From NCBI GenBank assembly GCA_934532985.1, contig CAKTAV010000014.1:1-49639 (forward strand): a stretch of 49,639 nucleotides of DNA, read 5' to 3'. This DNA is from an uncultured Butyricicoccus sp. GTDB taxonomy: Bacteria > Bacillota > Clostridia > Oscillospirales > Butyricicoccaceae. Position 1 is the stretch's first letter; the number at the start of each line of letters is the position of its first letter. Both the position numbers and the translations under genes were made by a program. Positions 41,954 through 49,639 of the stretch are shown here, piece after piece. The notes under the pieces were generated by a model. It was not told where the DNA came from. It saw only the letters and a program-made list of their open reading frames with translations, and searched no databases.

Positions 41954-43471
41954 TTACAGTTCAATAATCGCGTCGTCATCCCATTCCGCCAGCTGCGGCA
42001 TAACCTCGCGCTTCGGGTTGCGCAGCTTGTGCGCCATGCCTAAAATCTGAATCGTGATCAGCGGCGTCATGGCGACCATCGCGACAACGCCAAACGCATC
42101 TGCAACCAGATCGCCGCCTACTGCGACACAAGCACCCTGCGCCAGCGGCAGCAGAAAGGTTGCTGTCATCGGGCCGGATGCAACACCGCCCGAGTCAAAT
42201 GCAATCGCCGTGAATATCTTGGGCACACAGAAGGAAATGCCAATCGCAATCGCATAACCCGGAATCAAAAACCATAGAATCGGGATACCGGTCAACACAC
42301 GCGTCATCGCCAGCGCAACCGAAAGTGCCACACCGATGGATAAGCTGATACCCATCGCCTTTGCTGAGATCGCACCGTCGGTAATCTCTTCTACCTGATG
42401 GTTCAGTACATAGACCGCCGGTTCTGCCTTGACGATAAAGAAGCCAATCAATGCGCCGATCGGTATCAGCAGATACCGATAATTCTGTGCCGCCAGCTCA
42501 TTGCCCAAATACGTGCCCGCCGGCATAAAGCCAACATTTGCACCAGTCAGGAACAGAACTAGACCGATGTATGTATAGACCAAACCGATTAAAATTTTTA
42601 CTAAGCTCTTCCGCGGCAGTCGCAGCGTGATGATCTGAAACGCACCGAAAAATACCACAATCGGCAGCAGAGAAACCGCGATCTCTCCGATATAGGCCGG
42701 AAGCTCATGGGCAAACATTTGCCATAGCTCGACCGAATTAGCAACCTGAATATTTTGAATAATCGACGCACTGCTGTCTGACGGGCGAAATACCATGCCC
42801 AAACACAGCACCGCCAAAATCGGGCCGATGGAACACAACGCAACCAGACCAAAGCTGTCGTTTGCGGCATGCTTATCGTCTCGAATGGAGGCGATACCGA
42901 CGCCAAGCGCCATAATAAACGGAACGGTCATCGGACCTGTCGTCACACCGCCCGAGTCAAACGCAATCGCACGGAAGCCCTCCGGCACCAGAAACATCAA
43001 AACAAATGCAATCGCATAAAATACAACCAACAGATAGGACAACGCAATGCCGACCAGCATACGCAGCAACGCAATGACCAGAAAAATGCCGACGCCAACT
43101 GCAACCGCCAAAATCAGTACGCTGTTTGGCACGGACGGCACGAGGCCCGCCAGCACCTGCAAATCCGGCTCAGAGATGGTAATAATCATACCGAGAATAA
43201 AGGATAAGACGACAATCAGCAAAATATTTTTACTTTGTGTCATGCGTGCGCCGACCTTTTCGCCCATCGGTGTCATTGACATTTCCGCACCTAGGGTAAA
43301 GAACATCATTCCCACAATAACCAGCAGTGCTCCCAACAAGAAGGAGAGCAATATGCTCGGTGAAAGCGGGGCGATGCTGAAGCTCAGGACGATCACGATA
43401 CCGACAATCGGCAAGACGGCGACCATCGCTTCTTTCATTTTTGCTTGCATTTTGGGATTCCAAATATTCAA
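41954..43471 (-). CDS. DUF1538 membrane protein with internal duplication
   Basis: A 505-residue multi-helix membrane protein of the DUF1538 family. Two copies of a unit are visible: EPDLQVL (101) and EPAVYVL (350); FRAIAFDSGGVTTGPMT (166-182) and FTAIAFDSGGVASGPMT (420-436); DSFGLVALCSIGPI and DAFGVVAMVAMTPL. The FDSGG motifs probably lie in re-entrant or inner helices of a transporter or channel; the substrate is unknown. The start is TTG 43471, chosen for the GAGGTGAT site. First gene of a two-gene unit. Confidence 0.87.
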   Translation of the reverse strand: MNIWNPKMQAKMKEAMVAVLPIVGIVIVLSFSIAPLSPSILLSFLLGALLVIVGMMFFTLGAEMSMTPMGEKVGARMTQSKNILLIVVLSFILGMIITISEPDLQVLAGLVPSVPNSVLILAVAVGVGIFLVIALLRMLVGIALSYLLVVFYAIAFVLMFLVPEGFRAIAFDSGGVTTGPMTVPFIMALGVGIASIRDDKHAANDSFGLVALCSIGPILAVLCLGMVFRPSDSSASIIQNIQVANSVELWQMFAHELPAYIGEIAVSLLPIVVFFGAFQIITLRLPRKSLVKILIGLVYTYIGLVLFLTGANVGFMPAGTYLGNELAAQNYRYLLIPIGALIGFFIVKAEPAVYVLNHQVEEITDGAISAKAMGISLSIGVALSVALAMTRVLTGIPILWFLIPGYAIAIGISFCVPKIFTAIAFDSGGVASGPMTATFLLPLAQGACVAVGGDLVADAFGVVAMVAMTPLITIQILGMAHKLRNPKREVMPQLAEWDDDAIIEL

Positions 43472-43819
43472 TATATCACCTCAGTGCTCGTACGTATTAC
43501 TGCTTTGTTTCCTGTCAAATGGCAAAATTCAAATCCCTTAATTTGTGTTTTTATTTCTTTTTATTCTAATTCATCTTTTTGAGCATTCAATTTTTTCTTC
43601 GGTTCCATTCTATGCAATTTTCGGACTATTTGTTACTATAAGTATAGTATAATTGAGTTTTCCAAATAAAGCAATCATTTTTTCTCATTTTATGAAATCC
43701 ACCAATTTTCTGATGAATTTACATAGTGAAGTACCATAATACTATAATTCTTATTAACAGAATCTTAACATCATGTTTCCTCTGTGGAGTGATGCTGGAT
43801 CTTACGGGTAGATGGAAAA
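43472..43819. other. A+T-rich intergenic region before DUF1538
   Basis: About 350 bp with no gene. It must hold the promoter of the DUF1538 unit, but no box pair with good spacing stands out. Confidence 0.4.
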
Positions 43820-43851
43820 GAGGAAGTCCGGTTTCGTGACCTGACTTCCTC
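43816..43851 (-). terminator. Terminator of the TraX-like gene
   Basis: GAGGAAGTC-CGG pairs with CC-TGACTTCCTC around TTTCGTGA, followed on the minus strand by TTTTCC. Confidence 0.75.
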
Positions 43852-43866
43852 CGTTGGATCTTTTTA

Positions 43867-44595
43867 TTAAATTCCCCAATATAAACGCAGCAGACCCAAG
43901 ATCAACAAATGTCCCGGGTAGAAGCAATAATTCAGCAGCTTATATTGTTTCCCACGTTCTCCATTGTATGCCAGAGTCAGTCCAAAGCCCAGCAACGACC
44001 AAGGCTCTTTCCAGATAGAGCAGTATCCCAGCGCAATACTCCAAAACGGGTGTTTGTGCATCAAATAAAATACATAGCCAATGAGTATCGCGTGGTGCTC
44101 ATAATCCACGCCGGTAAACATCGCCGCATAGCACATAACTGCAACAATGATAAAGGACAGCAGATACCATATCACATGCGGGTTATCTGCCAACTTTTCT
44201 CGCAGATAGTCAATCATCCAAATGGTAACCAGCATCATTGCCAGTGAAAACATCACATTCTGCCATCTCCAGTTAACCAAGACACCTGTAGAAAACAGAT
44301 CAAATGGAATCTCCGAAATCACGCCAAACAAAAGCAGAGTTCCCAGATATTTTTTACGACTGTGCGTATGAAAGAATCCCTCCACTAACAAAAATGCAAA
44401 CAGCGGAAATGCAATACGCCCAAGGATGTCAAACGCATCACTCAAAGATAACAGCCATCCACCATCTAGCTTAGGGTAAATCAGCGCCTTATTGATATGG
44501 TCAATCAGCATGGACGCAAACGCAATATATTTCAGTTGCGCACCAGATAACACGCGAATGCGCGTTAAAAAAGCTCCGTTTTGAGTTGTATTCAT
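43867..44595 (-). CDS. TraX-family membrane protein
   Basis: A 242-residue polytopic membrane protein. LSGAQLKYIAFASMLIDHINKAL, GRIAFPLFAFLLVEGFFHT and GVISEIPFD are diagnostic of TraX. In the F plasmid TraX acetylates pilin; chromosomal relatives in Firmicutes have unknown acyltransferase-like roles. ATG 44595 follows GGGGAG. Confidence 0.9.
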   Translation of the reverse strand: MNTTQNGAFLTRIRVLSGAQLKYIAFASMLIDHINKALIYPKLDGGWLLSLSDAFDILGRIAFPLFAFLLVEGFFHTHSRKKYLGTLLLFGVISEIPFDLFSTGVLVNWRWQNVMFSLAMMLVTIWMIDYLREKLADNPHVIWYLLSFIIVAVMCYAAMFTGVDYEHHAILIGYVFYLMHKHPFWSIALGYCSIWKEPWSLLGFGLTLAYNGERGKQYKLLNYCFYPGHLLILGLLRLYWGI

Positions 44596-44703
44596 ATCAT
44601 TCTCCCCCGAAACAATAGATTCTCCTCGCCTAGTGCTTTCCCTATTATAACAGAGCACTATAAAAAGTCAACAAAAAGATTATGTTGCCACCATTATTCC
44701 AAA

Positions 44704-45180
44704 TTACGACTCATTCACCAGTTTTCCCGTCATATGCTCTGGACACAATTCGAGACACTGTACCACCTTACCTGCCGCAGCGAATTCCTTTTCAAAATAG
44801 CCTTCATCCTCAGTGAACTTTTTGCACAGGTTGTGACAAATCCTCTGGATTGTCTCTTCATCCGTAACTGGGTGCATTCGTCCAAACACCACCACACTTC
44901 GGATATTCAGCGCCCATTCGCCTTCGTTGCGATATCCCTCATCCTGCACGCAGTACGAAACCTTATCGCACGCGCGAATCGCATCGATTTTGTGTCCTTC
45001 CCGTGCACCATGAAAATATAGCTTTCCATCCTCTTCGCAATACCAATGATCCATCGGAATCCCATAGGGATAGCCGTCATCACCGAGAACCGATAATACG
45101 CCCCGAGGTTCGTTTTTTAACAATTCGATACATTCCTCTTGGGATAATGCTTGTCCAAATCGCCGCATGGTTCGGAACAT
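44704..45180 (-). CDS. Pyridoxamine-phosphate-oxidase-like flavoprotein (NimA-type)
   Basis: A 158-residue split-barrel FMN-binding protein. PRGVLSVLGDDGYPYGIPMDHWY and LYFHGAREGHKIDAI match the NimA/5-nitroimidazole-reductase-like branch common in anaerobes. Actual nitroimidazole reduction is not implied by sequence alone. ATG 45180 follows AAGGAGAG. Confidence 0.88.
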   Translation of the reverse strand: MFRTMRRFGQALSQEECIELLKNEPRGVLSVLGDDGYPYGIPMDHWYCEEDGKLYFHGAREGHKIDAIRACDKVSYCVQDEGYRNEGEWALNIRSVVVFGRMHPVTDEETIQRICHNLCKKFTEDEGYFEKEFAAAGKVVQCLELCPEHMTGKLVNES

Positions 45181-45221
45181 GGTTTTTCTCTCCTTATTCA
45201 CTTGCTATTTGTCATTCAAAA

Positions 45222-45246
45222 GGAGGCAGACCAATGAACTGCCTCC
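45222..45246 (-). terminator. Terminator beyond the 45.3-kb remnant
   Basis: GGAGGCAG pairs with CTGCCTCC around a 9-nt loop, followed on the minus strand by TTTTG. It lies 24 nt beyond the stop of the gene remnant and just upstream of the NimA-type gene. Confidence 0.65.
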
Positions 45247-45270
45247 CTGTTATCTTCGGATTATTCCCAC

Positions 45271-45399
45271 TCAAGTCTTAGGCTTTGATTTAGGGTTATA
45301 AAATGCACTCTCGATACGCTTTTTGCCCACATAATCCACGTATTTCGGGCTGTACATAGGTTCCTTGCGAATTTTGTAGCCGTTTTGTAGCCAGCTATT
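45271..45399 (-). pseudogene. 3' remnant of an unrecognised gene
   Basis: A minus-strand open frame of 42 codons without a start. It contains YKIRKEPMYSPKYVDYVGKK and ends at a TGA followed by a terminator-like hairpin. The lysine/tyrosine-rich content looks protein-coding, and the frame closes upstream at a TAA. It is probably the tail of a gene lost at the edge of the accessory island. I cannot name the family. Confidence 0.35.
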
Positions 45400-45529
45400 T
45401 TATACGTACTAACCGTTCGCAACGACTTATTTTGAATGATTTGCGGCAGATTTCGATATGATTCCCGCCAATAATCACCCGGAAATTGACCGCCTGATTC
45501 ACCTCAAAAAACATCTTGGAGGTATGACC

Positions 45530-45778
45530 ATGAGCAAACTTATATCCTGTCAATTCAACATAGACACAGCCTGCGTGGAATTGGTTTTTGACGATGGAAG
45601 CCGGATTTCCATTGACTGCACCGCCGTTGAAAACGAAGTTGCCGATAACCGCTTCCAGCGGTCAGAGCTGGATTATCTGATCTACAACGACCCGCTTGCT
45701 TATGCAGACTTGGTTCTGAACGGCGATCCCGAAGCATACCTGAAAGTTGTAACGGAATACAACCCTCTCGGCAGCTGA
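45530..45778 (+). CDS. DUF6061 family small protein
   Basis: An 82-residue acidic protein: SCQFNIDTACVELVFDDGSR, VENEVADNRFQRSELDYLIY, NDPLAYADLVLNGDPEAYLK. This pattern is common near mobile elements in Clostridia. The function is unknown. ATG 45530 has TTGGAGG at the right distance; the ATG six bases earlier is too close. Confidence 0.8.
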   Translation: MSKLISCQFNIDTACVELVFDDGSRISIDCTAVENEVADNRFQRSELDYLIYNDPLAYADLVLNGDPEAYLKVVTEYNPLGS

Positions 45779-45810
45779 CAAAATGAATATAGCTTAATCG
45801 GCAACCAGGG

Positions 45811-45837
45811 CGGGCAAGCATAAATTGTGCTTGCCCG
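45811..45837. repeat. Perfect 10-bp hairpin after the DUF6061 gene
   Basis: CGGGCAAGCA, a 7-nt loop, then its complement. It lies between convergent genes, so it probably ends transcripts, though T-runs are lacking. Confidence 0.6.
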
Positions 45838-45848
45838 TCAAGATTCAG

Positions 45849-47852
45849 TTATTGGTCGCAAATTTTATTAATGATGTTAAAAATGAGTGAAAAAGAGGAA
45901 AAGTCGATATTTGAATACTCGGGAGAATTTCCCAATACTCTATCGGCAAATTCCATTTTGGGCAGTGCAAGATTGGTTTTCCTATCTCCTTGAATGCAGA
46001 AAACTCGTTTATCAGATGTTCCGTCAATGATACGAATCTTATCAGGACCACAACTATTGCGGTCAACACAACAAAGTTGTCCATCAACAGAAATTCCTAC
46101 AGAATCGAACTCATTGCCCATATAGATTCTTCTCTGAACCCCGTTTATCTCAACTTGAGTTTTAATATCGTTGTCGGAGTAATAGTGTTCGATACATATT
46201 TTAGGAGTATCTGTTCTGTGAGCTGGAACTGGGATAGTGAAAGAGTAAACATTGTTGCCCCATACTTTGAATCCTGATTCCGATCCCAATTCTTTGTTCG
46301 TGGATGTATCATCAGCGTCGGCAATAAAGATCAGCTTTCTTGGTTGCGGAATAGATGCAAAATGCTTACACATACTTGTTAGCTGGGTATTGCTCATTTG
46401 TATTTTGAGTGCCCCTTCTTTCGTTGACTGCTCTGGCTCATATTCTAAGAAGTCAAAGTCCAAACTCCTATATGCCTCAACATTTTCTGGACACTGTGAA
46501 AGTTTGGAAAATGCCGCTTTCATATGTTTCCAGTCAGTTGCGCCTTCAGTTATGACAAGTGGTTTTGCTGTATGCGTATTGATTGCATCTTTGATTTCTG
46601 CTTGATGCTTCTTCGTTGCAGAATAAAAGGCATATGCTTTCTGAAACTCCGAAAACGCCTCGGCGGAAATACAATCACCATTGGGCATTTCATGTATTTC
46701 AAATCCATTGGCCCCGTATACTTCTTCCAATCCGAGAAGAAATAAAGGTGAGTGCGTAGTAATGACAAACTGTACTTTCGGAAAAAGTTTCATCAACTTT
46801 GGAAGTGTATTGCGTTGAAGGTTTGAATGAAGATGAAGTTCAACCTCATCAATTATCACAACTCCTTCAATTTGTGAAAGCGTAATGCTGTTATTGATGT
46901 TGTTATCTTCAGAGTATCGCACGATTGTTGCAAATATATTGAACAAAGCGCTTTGTCCGGTTGATAAGGAATCCAGCGAGGGAATTAACACAGAATTGTT
47001 TTTTGTGTCGCAGATATTAAATCGAGATTTTCCCCTATTGCGATAATTTAGACCGAAGTAGACATTCTTATCTAAAATTTCAGTCATAATATTTTCTACA
47101 TTTCTTCGTGCGGTTCCTTGCAGCAAAAGGCTACCCATATCAATATGTTCAACGAGTAATTGATCCCCTTTTTGCACGATATCGCATCGTGAGTCGGCAA
47201 TGATATCCAACAGCCACTGCAATGTTTGCTCATTTACGTCATGAACAGTGATCGGCTTACATAATTGTCCTTGCCACAGTTCTCTAATAGACGGATGTAT
47301 ATCCTCGTCCTGCTGATAATATCTTTTCCCCATCCATGCGGGTTTTTCATATCGATCCGGCCCGAAGTAACAAAAGACGCTTCGCCCAAAAATTGTTTCC
47401 GCTTCGGACTTCTCAATAAAAGCTTTCTTGTAACCTTCCGTATCTTTCCATGAAACTTTTTTGTTAGCACAAAAGCTGTTACCGCTTTTTATCAAATCAG
47501 CAGAAACTGATCCACATTTCATGACATATCCGATTGAGTATGTAGGGTTTCGAGGACAGGTATATTCAATGATTGAACACATATACTCTTTTCCGATTTG
47601 AATTTCAGACGGAGAAATAGCTTTAAAGTATTGATGTCCTGAGCCGCCATCAGATTTGGTGACATCATTGAAAGCCTTTTCTGCCAATTCATATAATGAG
47701 TCAACTACATTGGATAAAAGCGTAGTTTTACCTGTTCCATTTTCACCAACAATTATTACTGGCTTAGGATTTTCAGATTCATCAAACGGAAATGTGATAG
47801 ACACATCATTAATCGGTCCCATATTAATAGCGGATAACCGTTTTATGTACAT
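45849..47852 (-). CDS. OLD-type AAA ATPase with TOPRIM nuclease domain
   Basis: A 667-residue OLD-family protein. The ABC-type ATPase has Walker A VGENGTGKTT (35-44), signature LSTGQ (296-300), Walker B VVIIDEVE (E336 catalytic) and switch TTHSPLFL (H367). The C-terminal TOPRIM domain shows VITEGATD (E436) and FIADADD (D512, D514), the metal residues of OLD nucleases. OLD proteins act in phage defence alone or with partners (Gabija has a UvrD-like helicase, absent here). Here the neighbours are a HEPN and a DUF2971 protein. The coding sequence is clearly more A+T-rich than the core genes. Confidence 0.88.
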   Translation of the reverse strand: MYIKRLSAINMGPINDVSITFPFDESENPKPVIIVGENGTGKTTLLSNVVDSLYELAEKAFNDVTKSDGGSGHQYFKAISPSEIQIGKEYMCSIIEYTCPRNPTYSIGYVMKCGSVSADLIKSGNSFCANKKVSWKDTEGYKKAFIEKSEAETIFGRSVFCYFGPDRYEKPAWMGKRYYQQDEDIHPSIRELWQGQLCKPITVHDVNEQTLQWLLDIIADSRCDIVQKGDQLLVEHIDMGSLLLQGTARRNVENIMTEILDKNVYFGLNYRNRGKSRFNICDTKNNSVLIPSLDSLSTGQSALFNIFATIVRYSEDNNINNSITLSQIEGVVIIDEVELHLHSNLQRNTLPKLMKLFPKVQFVITTHSPLFLLGLEEVYGANGFEIHEMPNGDCISAEAFSEFQKAYAFYSATKKHQAEIKDAINTHTAKPLVITEGATDWKHMKAAFSKLSQCPENVEAYRSLDFDFLEYEPEQSTKEGALKIQMSNTQLTSMCKHFASIPQPRKLIFIADADDTSTNKELGSESGFKVWGNNVYSFTIPVPAHRTDTPKICIEHYYSDNDIKTQVEINGVQRRIYMGNEFDSVGISVDGQLCCVDRNSCGPDKIRIIDGTSDKRVFCIQGDRKTNLALPKMEFADRVLGNSPEYSNIDFSSFSLIFNIINKICDQ

Positions 47853-47937
47853 TTTATCGAAACCACCTTTCTTCGGTATATTGACGGAAAATCATTTCAG
47901 CCGTTCACACAACGGCAGATTGTATCTTTTTAGTACA

Positions 47938-48015
47938 TCATGGATTCTTCTTCAACATACGAGCACGCTTCTTCAATAGGCGTACCAGTCTCCAGCGATC
48001 AATACGCTTGGGCAT
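47938..48015 (-). CDS. Possible 25-residue basic peptide
   Basis: A short ORF beginning MPKRIDRWRL with 11 Lys/Arg in 25 residues. It starts 15 nt after the HEPN stop, behind a weak GAGAGA site, in the 178-nt gap before the OLD gene. It could be a small partner, a leader peptide or chance. Confidence 0.3.
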   Translation of the reverse strand: MPKRIDRWRLVRLLKKRARMLKKNP

Positions 48016-48030
48016 CTTTTGATAAATCTC

Positions 48031-48645
48031 TCAATAATCTGCTTTTTCCGGAATCCAACGTCCGTTTTGAGTAATGCTATGCCCATCAAGCAGATGAAGG
48101 AAGAAAGAGGCCTCGATAATCACGGAAATAGAATTGCTTACACCGGAACCAATGTGATTGTGTTGGTACAGATTACGAGGCCCCTGAAAGAAACCCATAA
48201 GCATATACCTGATGCCGTCCTGCTCATTGCGCTCCGATTCGTTTTTCAGATCATTGATTGCAATAAGGGGAGCCCTCTTTATTTCGCCGGTTTGCTTGTC
48301 TATTTCAAAAGAAAGTGCTCTTGTCGCCAGATCGAATCCATGCGAATCCAGGCCTGACTTCTTTTTGAGATAATTTTCCACAGCCACGAAGGATTCACGT
48401 GCTGCCGACTCAAACTCGGATTTATATATGAGTTGCACCGCATCCGATAACGCTGCGTGGATATTGTATACCTCAAAAAATCCTTTGAGCTTCTTTAGCG
48501 AATATGGCATTAAACTGCCGCAACAAGGACAGAATGTAAAATCATAAAAGTCAAACCCATATGTACCGTTGCTATATTCCCTAAGTTGCTTTTTTCTGGG
48601 TGGAAGAGAACACCCATTAGGACAAGCGTATTCTTCTCTCCTCAT
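48031..48645 (-). CDS. HEPN-like protein with N-terminal zinc ribbon (TIGR02391/Ymh-like)
   Basis: A 204-residue protein. The N-terminal zinc ribbon uses C8, C12 and the CPCC at 39-42. The C-terminal helical domain carries GPRNLYQH, giving the R-x4-H motif (R157, H162) of HEPN ribonucleases, in the context YMLMGFFQGPRNLYQH typical of the TIGR02391 group. Such proteins are often RNA-cleaving effectors in defence islands. ATG 48645 has GAGGTG upstream. It lies 43 nt downstream of the DUF2971 gene and upstream of the OLD gene, so all are probably one transcript. Confidence 0.75.
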   Translation of the reverse strand: MRREEYACPNGCSLPPRKKQLREYSNGTYGFDFYDFTFCPCCGSLMPYSLKKLKGFFEVYNIHAALSDAVQLIYKSEFESAARESFVAVENYLKKKSGLDSHGFDLATRALSFEIDKQTGEIKRAPLIAINDLKNESERNEQDGIRYMLMGFFQGPRNLYQHNHIGSGVSNSISVIIEASFFLHLLDGHSITQNGRWIPEKADY

Positions 48646-48688
48646 TGCTTTCACCTCATTTCAACTACTCACTTACCCGCTGGAAAAA

Positions 48689-49633
48689 TTACAATTTCAA
48701 AGGATAAGCATCCAGCTTGTTTTGCGCATTTATGTAGGATTTATAAATATTTTTGATTCCGGCTTCTTTTGCCATGCTTACAACAAGATTTTCCTCTGCT
48801 ACGCCCATTCGCAGGCCAAGAATTACACCGCTTGGGATCCATTCCACCATCACCGGCGGCTTCATAATGCAGCCAGTTATCATTCGCCATTCTTCATCGT
48901 ATTTATGGCACTCTTTTTTGATCAGAGTCGTTCTTTCTTGTTCCCATAGCACATTTCCCATCTCTACATATAGCTCTTGAGGAATCTGAGTTTTTGCTGT
49001 CTCTGCTATTTTGCGGAGCATAACGAATTTCGCAAATTTGGTTGCATCATAAGGCGTGTCCGAATAATAAATCGGATATAGCGACGTTCCGTAGTTCTTG
49101 ATTCCGCAATTGGCGCATTTTTCCTGCTTACCGCATAAGAAGTCGTCATTGTTTTCAAGGTCGTAGATTTGCACAAAACCTCTGTGCTGATCTGCATATT
49201 TCAGCCACAGAACCTCATTAAACCCATTTTCGGAGAAACAAACTGACCACGTATCCTTTTTAACTTCATCACGGAGTGAAAGCGCTGCATTCAGAAAGCT
49301 TTCGGTAAGCCCGTGAGAAAGCGCGTTTGTCACATTTTCAACCGTAAACTGCGCAGCTTGCTCCTCAGAGAGAATATTCCCAAGCAATGACTTAACACCA
49401 TCCACAACAGCTTCTGTACTTTCCGGAGTCTGGAATGCACTTAGATACTCTTTCCGGATCGCTTCAATGTCGATGTGAAGAAAGGTATCAAAAGGATCAT
49501 CATAATAATTCGCAGAAGAAAAATAGAGCTTGTTTGTTCTGAGCGCTTCCAAGCTTTTGGTGCTGACAGGCCGATAGCGAAAAAGCAGCTTGGGGTACTT
49601 AATTGATTTGAGTAGTTGTTCGCGTTCTGCCAC
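48689..49633 (-). CDS. DUF2971 protein (possibly 5'-incomplete)
   Basis: A protein of about 314 residues. LLFRYRPVSTKSLEALRTNK, LYFSSANYYDDPFDTF, WSVCFSENG and VLWLKYADQHRGFVQIYD are the DUF2971 signature, a family frequent near defence genes with unknown activity. The visible start is GTG 49633, six bases from the window edge; the frame stays open to the edge, so the true start may lie outside. A Cys pair (CGKQEKCANCG) may bind a metal. The sequence is A+T-rich like the two genes that follow it. Confidence 0.85.
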   Translation of the reverse strand: MAEREQLLKSIKYPKLLFRYRPVSTKSLEALRTNKLYFSSANYYDDPFDTFLHIDIEAIRKEYLSAFQTPESTEAVVDGVKSLLGNILSEEQAAQFTVENVTNALSHGLTESFLNAALSLRDEVKKDTWSVCFSENGFNEVLWLKYADQHRGFVQIYDLENNDDFLCGKQEKCANCGIKNYGTSLYPIYYSDTPYDATKFAKFVMLRKIAETAKTQIPQELYVEMGNVLWEQERTTLIKKECHKYDEEWRMITGCIMKPPVMVEWIPSGVILGLRMGVAEENLVVSMAKEAGIKNIYKSYINAQNKLDAYPLKL

Positions 49634-49639
49634 AATATC

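Noticed and set aside
45849..47852. Calling the OLD protein GajA (Gabija)
   Set aside because: No UvrD-like GajB helicase adjoins it in the visible sequence.
1..49639. CRISPR arrays, rRNA genes, intact insertion sequences or prophage
   Set aside because: I saw no regularly spaced direct repeats, rRNA sequence, transposase or phage structural gene in the window.

Overview
The window comes from an anaerobic, spore-forming, butyrate-producing member of the Clostridia. The evidence is SpoIVA with a SipL-like SPOCS/LysM protein, a butyryl-CoA:acetate CoA-transferase, pyruvate:ferredoxin oxidoreductase, rubrerythrin and a glycyl radical enzyme. Gene content and codon style suggest the Butyricicoccus/Agathobaculum neighbourhood; this placement is an inference. 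Most of the window is moderately GC-rich with tightly packed genes. The last 4 kb or so is visibly richer in A+T and carries accessory genes.

1-9 kb holds housekeeping and sporulation genes: tRNA-Gly(GCC), a LUD-domain protein, a phosphoglycolate-phosphatase-like HAD and MalQ (overlapping unit), TrmB, a second HAD with an altered catalytic motif, the sipL-like/spoIVA pair behind a sigma-E-like promoter, and a Crp/Fnr regulator with a consensus promoter. 9.1-9.8 kb is non-coding and carries hairpins and one copy of a dispersed repeat.

9.9-19.3 kb is the most interesting metabolic region. A BCCT-family transporter, a 793-residue glycyl radical enzyme (GRE) and its radical-SAM activase lie in one direction behind an XRE-cupin regulator. 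An EutH-like permease, a class-I glutamine amidotransferase-like hydrolase and an isochorismatase-family hydrolase follow in separate units. The transporter lacks the tryptophan box used to bind quaternary amines, the GRE has an unusual substrate-region motif and a Cys-rich tail, and matching GTTTCAT/ATGAAAC inverted repeats sit at the regulator and transporter promoters. The substrate cannot be named from the sequence.

19.4-38.6 kb is core metabolism: a PdaB-like deacetylase, MntP, YqeY, a degenerate sigma-like factor, rubrerythrin, a LysR regulator divergent from the butyrate CoA-transferase (whose upstream region contains two copies of the same promoter module), an AGCS amino-acid:sodium symporter, the YifB/ComM AAA protein, PFOR, and an AraC-controlled inositol locus (iolG, an orphan sugar-binding lipoprotein, iolE).

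38.7-45.2 kb contains a PII gene behind a 5'-truncated ammonium transporter that abuts a TetR-flavodoxin-membrane protein operon. It also contains a two-gene system in which both partners are internally duplicated: a DUF1538 membrane protein and a tandem PII-like protein. TraX-like and NimA-like genes follow.

45.2-49.6 kb looks like a defence or mobile island: a DUF6061 protein, a gene remnant, an OLD-type ATPase/TOPRIM nuclease, a tiny basic ORF, a zinc-ribbon HEPN protein and a DUF2971 protein at the window edge. The last four could form one undescribed anti-phage cassette.
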